NCBI GenBank assembly: GCA_027451425.1
Contig: DAIDJH010000022.1
Location: 1 to 11,934 of the forward strand
Length of the DNA stretch: 11,934 nt
Reading direction: 5' to 3'
Origin: Bdellovibrionales bacterium
GTDB taxonomy: Bacteria; Bdellovibrionota; Bdellovibrionia; Bdellovibrionales; UBA1609
Both the position numbers and the translations under genes were made by a program. Shown piece after piece: positions 7,728 through 11,934 of this stretch (position 1 is its first letter; every line of letters starts with the position of its first letter). Below the pieces are notes generated by a model. That model searched no databases. It had not been told where the DNA came from and was given only the letters and a program-made list of their open reading frames with translations.

Positions 7728-8263
7728 TGCCGGTAAAGCCATCACAAGATTGGCTCGATTTTTGGCCGCAAGAGAGGGACGTCATTTATCGCCCCGAGCG
7801 TATTCGCTACATACGTAAATCAATTAAGTTTGATGGGTGTGTTTTTTGCAATGCCCGCGACAACGGGGTTCAAGTCGAATCACTTTGCGTTTACAAAAAT
7901 GAGCTGGCGATGGTAGTGCTCAATAAATTTCCGTACAATACGGGTCACGTTATGATCCTGCCGACACGGCATTGCGGTGATCTGACAGAGCTTCGCGATG
8001 ACGAATATTCAGCTTTACAAGAGCTGGTGCGTACGACCGTCAAAGTGATCAAAGCGGAGTACGGGGTGGATGGGATAAACGTGGGCCTCAATATGGGGCG
8101 CGTGGCGGGCGCCGGAATACCCGACCACCTTCATTGGCACGTTGTCCCTCGGTGGGTGGGCGACACGAATTTTTTCCCGCTGGTAGCTGAAACAAAAGTT
8201 CTTCCTGAGACGCTCGAACAAACTTACGCGCGTTATGCCAAACATTTCGAGAAAGTAAAATGA
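7727..8263 (+). CDS. HIT-family nucleotide hydrolase/phosphorylase (Ap4A phosphorylase-like)
   Basis: The histidine triad HLHWHVV (in IPDHLHWHVVPRW, about 134-146) contains the nucleotide-binding and catalytic histidines. The block NKFPYNTGHVMILPTRH (about 66-82) and NVGLNMGRVAGAG (about 119-131) match the Rv2613c/Ap4A phosphorylase branch rather than the short Hint proteins. GCVFC near residue 40 looks like the Cys pair that binds zinc in related HIT proteins. Such enzymes cleave dinucleoside polyphosphates such as Ap4A; the exact substrate cannot be read from sequence. I chose ATG 7727 (178 aa), which overlaps the sppA stop by one base. An in-frame ATG at 7670 would add 19 residues encoded inside sppA that do not resemble the family. 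The stop overlaps the next gene's start (ATGA). Confidence 0.87.
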   Translation: MPVKPSQDWLDFWPQERDVIYRPERIRYIRKSIKFDGCVFCNARDNGVQVESLCVYKNELAMVVLNKFPYNTGHVMILPTRHCGDLTELRDDEYSALQELVRTTVKVIKAEYGVDGINVGLNMGRVAGAGIPDHLHWHVVPRWVGDTNFFPLVAETKVLPETLEQTYARYAKHFEKVK

Positions 8264-8682
8264 GCTCCGTCGAATTTGAATTTGATCATGTCGGGATTGC
8301 GGTCAGTTCGCTACAAGAGTCGAGTCGATTTTACGAGGCGTTGGGTATTGCGCGTGGTTCTAATGAAGTTGTGGAATCTGAAAAGGTTCAAGTTCAAATG
8401 TTCGATTTGAAAAACAACTGCCGCGTGGAATTACTTGAGCCGACATCCCCCGAAAGCACAGTCGCCAAGTTTTTACAAAAACGAGGGCCGGGGATTCATC
8501 ATATTTGTTTGCGGGTTTCAGATATTCATGCGACCTTAAAAAGACTCAAATCGGCGGGCGTGCGCCTCATTCACGAAGAGCCAATTCGAGGTGCTCACAA
8601 CTGTAGCGTGGCGTTTGTTCATCCGTCGGCCACGGGAGGGGTTCTCATCGAACTCAGCCAACCGGACGTAAGGAAGTTTTGA
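8260..8682 (+). CDS. mce: Methylmalonyl-CoA epimerase (VOC superfamily)
   Basis: It interconverts the (2S) and (2R) epimers of methylmalonyl-CoA, linking propionyl-CoA to succinyl-CoA. Two beta-alpha-beta-beta-beta VOC modules are visible: DHVGIAVSSL (9-18) to VELLEP (56-61), and GPGIHHICLRVSDI (76-89) to GVLIELSQ (127-134). Metal ligands are expected at His10, one of His80/His81, and Glu131; VELLEP, GPGIHHI and HPSATGGVLIEL are typical of this subfamily. The length of 140 aa is normal. The start overlaps the HIT gene stop by 4 nt (ATGA), indicating translational coupling. No mutase or propionyl-CoA carboxylase gene is in the window. Another VOC enzyme is a less likely alternative. Confidence 0.85.
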   Translation: MSSVEFEFDHVGIAVSSLQESSRFYEALGIARGSNEVVESEKVQVQMFDLKNNCRVELLEPTSPESTVAKFLQKRGPGIHHICLRVSDIHATLKRLKSAGVRLIHEEPIRGAHNCSVAFVHPSATGGVLIELSQPDVRKF

Positions 8683-8683
8683 G

Positions 8684-9436
8684 ATGGATTCCAATTTCCA
8701 AATCGTCATGCCATTTCGCGGTCATGTGCGGCGCCTTGTGATCGCCAATGTATTGATCTGGATCGGTTTTGTCTTGATTCTCAGCAATTTTGTATTTCAT
8801 GACGATCGCGTATTTCAGTGGTTTGGTTTCGTCCCCGGTCGGTTTTTCACTGAATTTTGGGTGTGGCAACCGTTTACCTACATGTTCTTACACGCCAACA
8901 ACGTGTTTCACATATTGTTCAATATGTTGATGCTTTGGTGGGTGGGGGCGGAGCTAGAAACCTACTGGGGGTCTCGGTACTTTCTGTTTTACTATTTGGC
9001 TTGTGGAGTTGGCGCTGCCCTTATCTATTGTCTTGGGGTTTTTATTTATTACTGGTTTTCAAACAATGTCACAGTTTTGATTGAGCCGATGATCGGCGCA
9101 TCGGGCGCTATTTTTGGGTTACTTCTCGCTTATGGACTGATTTTCGGCGAGCGAGTAGTTTTGTTTTTAATGTTATTCCCGATGAAGGTGAAATACTTCG
9201 TTATGATCATTGGCGGGGTCTCGCTTATGAATTTACTTTCGCAAGGCCCGACAAGTCAGGTTGCCGACCTTGCCCATCTTGGCGGGATTTTGGTTGGATG
9301 GATTATATTGAAATTCAGTCCGCGATTACGTGATTTCATGGCTCGTCGGGGTTCGCGAACACATGGACGAAAACTGAAATTAGTGGTAGACAACGATAAG
9401 TATAATCGCAAGGGTCCAAGTCGCTATTGGAATTAA
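8684..9436 (+). CDS. Rhomboid-family intramembrane serine protease
   Basis: It has six predicted membrane helices (about 18-36, 62-86, 98-124, 137-155, 157-180, 195-211). The catalytic dyad is visible: Ser140 in GASGAIFG and His198 in DLAHLGGILVGW. HILFN (76-80) gives the HxxxN oxyanion-hole motif, and the following WWVGAELE matches the conserved L1-helix 2 region. The enzyme cleaves membrane proteins within or beside their transmembrane helices; the substrate is unknown. A basic cytoplasmic tail (about 212-250) follows. It starts two bases after the mce stop, with AGGA as SD, so it belongs to the same operon. A 67-aa gene follows after 18 nt. Confidence 0.93.
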   Translation: MDSNFQIVMPFRGHVRRLVIANVLIWIGFVLILSNFVFHDDRVFQWFGFVPGRFFTEFWVWQPFTYMFLHANNVFHILFNMLMLWWVGAELETYWGSRYFLFYYLACGVGAALIYCLGVFIYYWFSNNVTVLIEPMIGASGAIFGLLLAYGLIFGERVVLFLMLFPMKVKYFVMIIGGVSLMNLLSQGPTSQVADLAHLGGILVGWIILKFSPRLRDFMARRGSRTHGRKLKLVVDNDKYNRKGPSRYWN

Positions 9437-9454
9437 TCCCAAGAGGAGTTTGAT

Positions 9455-9658
9455 ATGAGCTTACGCCGCTGTATTGACAGTCTTAAATTCGATGCACGCA
9501 TGTTGGATATCAACATAAAATCGCACGCGTTGACGCCGGATGAGTTGAAAAAGCACTTGGCGAGTTTGCCGGATTTGCAAGATCAGACGCTTCAAGTTGA
9601 TTTGGATAGTAGCGGCAATGGTCGCGATGATCATTTCCCCGAACCGGAAATGAATTAA
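9455..9658 (+). CDS. Small protein of unknown function (67 aa)
   Basis: I do not recognise this family. The product is soluble, with no signal peptide or membrane segment. Residues 1-14 (SLRRCIDSLKFDAR) are basic, the segment TPDELKKHLASLPD (about 27-40) looks helical, and the C-terminal tail (about 48-67) is acidic and probably disordered. A strong SD (AAGAGGAG) lies 6 nt before the ATG, and the gene follows the rhomboid gene by 18 nt, so it looks like a genuine last gene of the operon. The convergent cell-wall gene ends 15 nt downstream. Confidence 0.72.
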   Translation: MSLRRCIDSLKFDARMLDINIKSHALTPDELKKHLASLPDLQDQTLQVDLDSSGNGRDDHFPEPEMN

Positions 9659-9673
9659 ATCTTCTAACCGGTT

Positions 9674-10699
9674 TTAATTTCGAGCCTCAGCGCTAACGTT
9701 AAGCGCAGGAGCTTTTTCCGGGTTTGCATCCGGGCCGAGTGGTCCCCAGACCTCCGATAAGATCTTAAATTGCCCGTCCGGATTTCGACGCGCGTACAGG
9801 GTTTTTTCGCCAGTGTCATCTTTGCCTGACGAATGATACTCCTGAATGAAATGAAAAATTGCCTGATTTTCATGTATGAGAACCAGCGGATCGCGCACCG
9901 TTACGTGGATGGTTTTGTACCTTTTGTTTAACCAGCTCTTATAATTGCGCCACTGCCTTTTATTCATTTTTAGCGATTTGTAACGGCCCTTGAAGTCGTG
10001 CGCATAGTGATCCATGTACGCGTCGAGATTTTTCGTCTCCCAATCGTGTCGCCATGATTCAAGCCAGGTGAGTGCCGTTTGCCGGGTTTTTGCCAATTGT
10101 TCAGGGGTCACATAATTCACATGATCAATAATAATCACAGGCGTGCGTTTGAGGGTCACAAGTGGTGTCAGCTTTCGAATGGTGTCGTTACGAACAACGA
10201 CGCATCCCTCAGAGCCTCGGCGAAGCGTTTTTGTTTCGGGGATGGCGTGCAGCCAGATTCCATAACCGGATTTACCTTCAAAGCGATCGAAAAAATTCGG
10301 GTAATTGAGCGTGAAGGCGCGAATGCCGTAGTTTTCGTAGTTCACTTTCGCCATCTCGCGACGCTCTTGAATAAAGTAAATTCCAACAGGGGTTCGGTCA
10401 TCGCCACTCACGGCTTTGTCGCCGCTATTTTTGCCTATATCCATTGGATAATAGGCTATTAGTACGGGTACTCCGTTTTTGTGCCCCCAGACAGACAACG
10501 TGCGATTTTGTTTGTCGGCGAGAAATACATATTTTGGGTGAAACGACCCTCCATCAACAGCAACCAAATTATCCGGCACCAAATGAGACGGTGGAGCGAC
10601 GGGGGTTGGATCTGGTGGCTGCGGCTGAGTTGTGTCGGCAGCGGCATAGGCGTATCCGCATCCCAAAATGAGAAAAAAAAGCGCAATCGACTTTCGCAT
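9674..10699 (-). CDS. Periplasmic L,D-carboxypeptidase/transpeptidase-fold enzyme with NTF2-like domain (Csd6/Pgp2/Bd1075-like)
   Basis: An N-terminal export signal (1-19, YAYA|A) is followed by a Pro-rich linker (25-40). The YkuD catalytic domain spans about 55-193, with WLHAIPE giving His151 and GSEGCVVVRN giving the nucleophile Cys166 (family HG...SxGC). Residues about 205-318 form an NTF2-like domain (SWRHDWETKNLDAYMDHYAHDF, 215-236, is typical). This signal-YkuD-NTF2 architecture and length (341 aa) match Helicobacter Csd6, Campylobacter Pgp2 and Bdellovibrio Bd1075. Those trim tetrapeptide stems and set helical or curved cell shape; in Bd1075 the NTF2 domain directs localisation. A true 3-3 crosslinking transpeptidase is the alternative. 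ILGC at 11-14 is a poor lipobox. There is no SD; a promoter starting about 6 nt upstream is likely. It is divergent from fliL. Confidence 0.88.
   Translation of the reverse strand: MRKSIALFFLILGCGYAYAAADTTQPQPPDPTPVAPPSHLVPDNLVAVDGGSFHPKYVFLADKQNRTLSVWGHKNGVPVLIAYYPMDIGKNSGDKAVSGDDRTPVGIYFIQERREMAKVNYENYGIRAFTLNYPNFFDRFEGKSGYGIWLHAIPETKTLRRGSEGCVVVRNDTIRKLTPLVTLKRTPVIIIDHVNYVTPEQLAKTRQTALTWLESWRHDWETKNLDAYMDHYAHDFKGRYKSLKMNKRQWRNYKSWLNKRYKTIHVTVRDPLVLIHENQAIFHFIQEYHSSGKDDTGEKTLYARRNPDGQFKILSEVWGPLGPDANPEKAPALNVSAEARN
9686..9717 (+). terminator. Probable intrinsic terminator of the rpsA/sppA-to-small-protein operon
   Basis: GCGCT (9690-9694) pairs with AGCGC (9702-9706) around a 7-nt loop. 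It can be extended past a small internal loop by CTC (9686-9688) with GAG (9709-9711), then CTTTTT (9712-9717). On the plus strand this has the form of a rho-independent terminator about 30 nt after the 67-aa gene. It lies wholly inside the last codons of the convergent cell-wall gene. A second weak inverted repeat, AACCGG (9642-9647) with CCGGTT (9668-9673), precedes TTAATTT. Confidence 0.45.
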
Positions 10700-10711
10700 T
10701 GTTGTACATTT

Positions 10712-10740
10712 ATTAAAGACGCGTATCGGCGAAGAGTCAA
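10712..10740 (-). promoter_or_regulatory. sigma-70-like promoter of the cell-wall enzyme, near-leaderless
   Basis: Reading the minus strand, TTGACT (10740-10735, 5/6) and TTTAAT (10717-10712, 5/6) are exactly 17 nt apart. The predicted start, about 10705, leaves a leader of some 6 nt before the ATG at 10699, and no SD is present. The spacer contains GCCGATAC, which also resembles a sigma-28 -10 element, but no correctly spaced partner was found for it. Confidence 0.6.
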
Positions 10741-10759
10741 CAACCAGCCAACTTTGGGC

Positions 10760-10787
10760 TCAAGACTTTCGTCGCTCCGACCGATAC
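10760..10787 (+). promoter_or_regulatory. possible sigma-28 (FliA)-type promoter of fliL
   Basis: TCAAGACT (10760-10767) and ACCGATAC (10780-10787) resemble the flagellar sigma consensus TAAAGTTT-N11-GCCGATAA, with 5/8 and 6/8 matches and a 12-nt spacer. The predicted start coincides with the fliL ATG at 10794, and no SD is present. The downstream gene being flagellar supports the call. The consensus is that of enterobacteria and may differ in this organism. Confidence 0.4.
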
Positions 10788-10793
10788 GTTGGT

Positions 10794-11288
10794 ATGGCTG
10801 AAGAAAGTGAAAAGCCGAAGGGCAATATCAAAAAGTTTCTTGGATTGGCATTTATCGTAATTAATTTTGTAGTGGTCGGCGGCGGGGCATATCTCGCCTA
10901 TGCCGGGACTCTGGGATACCGCTCACCGGCCTTGCTCGAAGCTGATCTGAACAAAGAAATGATCCAATTTCAAAAGTCTCTGGCACAACCGCCGATCCTT
11001 TACACCATGGATCCATTCAATACGAACTTAGATGGGTTACCTCGTCAATTCATTCGCGTGCAAATGTCGATTGAAATGTATGACAAAGGCGGGTTTGAAG
11101 AGCTTGTAACTCTTGGCGGGCGCGGTCGTGACGCTATCTTGCGAATTCTTAACAGTAAACGCTATCAAGATATCGATTCGGTGCAGGGCAAATTGCAATT
11201 GAAAAACGACATTATAGCTTATCTCAACAAACAGCTTAAACACGGCGTGGTTAAAAATATCTACTTTACAAAATTCCAAGTGCAATAG
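10794..11288 (+). CDS. fliL: Flagellar basal body-associated protein FliL
   Basis: FliL is a single-pass inner-membrane protein that surrounds or contacts the flagellar stator and supports torque and motor function. A short charged cytoplasmic N-terminus (1-14) is followed by one membrane helix (about 15-37), then a periplasmic domain with FIRVQMSIEMYDKGG (86-100). The typical FliL ending is present (YLNKQLKHGVVKNIYFTKFQVQ at 143-164; family ...G.V..VYFT.F..Q). The length of 164 aa is normal. The chosen ATG has no SD. An upstream in-frame ATG at 10668 is rejected because it would extend into the divergent gene. It stands alone: no fliM or fliN follows, and the next gene is a protease. Confidence 0.85.
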   Translation: MAEESEKPKGNIKKFLGLAFIVINFVVVGGGAYLAYAGTLGYRSPALLEADLNKEMIQFQKSLAQPPILYTMDPFNTNLDGLPRQFIRVQMSIEMYDKGGFEELVTLGGRGRDAILRILNSKRYQDIDSVQGKLQLKNDIIAYLNKQLKHGVVKNIYFTKFQVQ

Positions 11289-11319
11289 GGCATGACTATA
11301 CGGCGTTGACTCTGTCGCA

Positions 11320-11358
11320 ATGACTCCGCAAGATTAAATTTCAGGTGAGAGGAGTCAT
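11320..11358 (+). promoter_or_regulatory. inverted repeat covering the Shine-Dalgarno site of the M16 protease gene
   Basis: ATGACTCC (11320-11327) and GGAGTCAT (11351-11358) are a perfect 8-bp inverted repeat with a 23-nt loop. The right arm includes the SD core GGAG (11351-11354), 5 nt before the ATG. It could be an mRNA hairpin or a DNA operator. TTGACT at 11306-11311 could be a -35, but no good -10 follows at normal spacing (AAGATT or TTAAAT at best), so the promoter is unresolved. Confidence 0.35.
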
Positions 11359-11359
11359 C

Positions 11360-11934
11360 ATGCGGCGGATTGTTTTGGTTTGCGCATTGTCTTTCTTTTG
11401 GATGGGGCAATTGGTTCACGCTGCAGCCACGACGAGTGCAGCAAAAACATCATTGCCGACATCCAGCGTTTCAAAGCCGAGCGATCAGATTCGCTTTCCA
11501 GTGACAAAATACACGCTCCCTAACGGTCTTACCGTACTTATTTCAGAAGACCATAAAGCTCCTCTTGTGAGTTACCAGCAATGGTTCCGTGTTGGCTCAA
11601 GCTATGAGAGCGTTGGGCACACCGGCCTGGCGCATTTTTTCGAACACTTGATGTTCAAGGGCACAAAAAAACATCCTGAAGTTGAATTCAATCACTTGAT
11701 GGAAGTCAACGGTGCCAGTTTCAACGCGTTTACGACTGAAGATTACACCGGCTTTTACATGACCCTGCCCAGCCGAAAGATTGAGCTTGCGATCGATCTG
11801 GAATCTGATCGCATGCACAACCTGCAATTTGATAACAAATTGATCAAAAGCGAGCGCCAAGTTGTAGAAGAAGAGCGGCGGATGCGTTACGAAAACAGCG
11901 TATCGGGAGCGTTATGGCTGCTTTTCCGCTCCAC
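11360..11934 (+). CDS. Exported M16-family zinc protease, N-terminal part (runs off the window)
   Basis: The reading frame is open from the ATG to the window edge (191 codons seen). An N-terminal signal peptide (1-21, cleavage likely after LVHA) is followed by a Ser/Thr/Lys-rich linker. The M16 domain starts at YTLPNGLTVLISEDHKAPLVS (51-71). The inverted zinc site HxxEH is HFFEH (92-96), within GLAHFFEHLMFKGT, and the distal Glu ligand lies in VVEEERR (168-174), the expected 75 or so residues downstream. These are processing-peptidase/pitrilysin-like metalloproteases, here predicted periplasmic or envelope-associated. GAGAGGAG, 5 nt before the ATG, is a strong SD. M16 proteins of this kind are usually about 430-500 aa (single) or 900 aa (double); the remainder is outside the window. 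Confidence 0.92.
   Translation, partial: MRRIVLVCALSFFWMGQLVHAAATTSAAKTSLPTSSVSKPSDQIRFPVTKYTLPNGLTVLISEDHKAPLVSYQQWFRVGSSYESVGHTGLAHFFEHLMFKGTKKHPEVEFNHLMEVNGASFNAFTTEDYTGFYMTLPSRKIELAIDLESDRMHNLQFDNKLIKSERQVVEEERRMRYENSVSGALWLLFRS

Noticed and set aside
9666..9673. AACCGGTT palindrome between convergent genes
   Set aside because: A perfect palindrome with no loop cannot form a useful RNA hairpin alone; eight bases can occur by chance. It may contribute to a weak stem with AACCGG at 9642.
10668..10793. Upstream in-frame ATG for fliL adding 42 residues
   Set aside because: It would overlap the start of the divergent cell-wall gene and its promoter, and would put a basic non-FliL extension before the normal short cytoplasmic N-terminus.
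1..11934. Mobile elements, CRISPR arrays, tRNA/rRNA genes, riboswitches, toxin-antitoxin or phage-defence systems
   Set aside because: No direct-repeat arrays, terminal inverted repeats, transposase-like proteins or cloverleaf-like sequences were seen; all gaps between genes are under about 100 nt.

Overview
The window is gene-dense chromosomal DNA from a Gram-negative bacterium. GC content is roughly even, genes are tightly packed, and several proteins are exported. The best fit is the Bdellovibrionota (Bdellovibrio and relatives). The main pointer is a YkuD-fold peptidoglycan enzyme with a C-terminal NTF2-like domain, the architecture of Bdellovibrio Bd1075 and epsilonproteobacterial Csd6/Pgp2, sitting next to fliL. 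Placement is an inference; no 16S or other marker is present. I see no tRNA, rRNA, CRISPR array, insertion sequence or phage gene.

Layout. (1) 1-1266: ilvA (threonine ammonia-lyase with a C-terminal ACT domain), with a near-consensus promoter that appears to start the transcript at the ATG. (2) 1279-4154, minus strand: two overlapping genes related to HyuA and HyuB of the hydantoinase/oxoprolinase family. Both are short and have lost the family's glycine-rich nucleotide motifs and its His/Asp motifs. This pair is the most unusual content here. (3) 4181-9658, plus strand: cmk, rpsA (six S1 domains), sppA, a HIT-family nucleotide hydrolase/phosphorylase, methylmalonyl-CoA epimerase, a rhomboid protease and a 67-aa protein of unknown function. 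From rpsA onward the genes are separated by at most 21 nt or overlap, so they probably form one operon, ending at a terminator-like hairpin inside the 3' end of the convergent gene. (4) 9674-10699, minus strand: the Csd6/Bd1075-like cell-wall enzyme. (5) 10794-11288: fliL, divergent from it. (6) 11360 to the window edge: the start of an exported M16 zinc protease.

Regulation. Four genes at the head of transcription units (ilvA, cmk, the cell-wall enzyme, fliL) lack a Shine-Dalgarno (SD) sequence and have promoter-like elements that place the transcript start 0-6 nt before the ATG. Most genes inside operons (hyuB, rpsA, sppA, rhomboid, the 67-aa gene) and the M16 gene have SD sites. The strong SD of rpsA can fold into a local hairpin, which suggests translational control of ribosomal protein S1. 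The fliL promoter resembles the flagellar sigma-28 class.

The rest is mostly housekeeping: translation and nucleotide metabolism (cmk, rpsA), membrane proteolysis (sppA, rhomboid), propionyl-CoA-related metabolism (ilvA, mce) and envelope/motility functions (cell-wall enzyme, fliL, M16 protease). All functional statements come from reading the sequence and from knowledge of the families; nothing was searched or computed.
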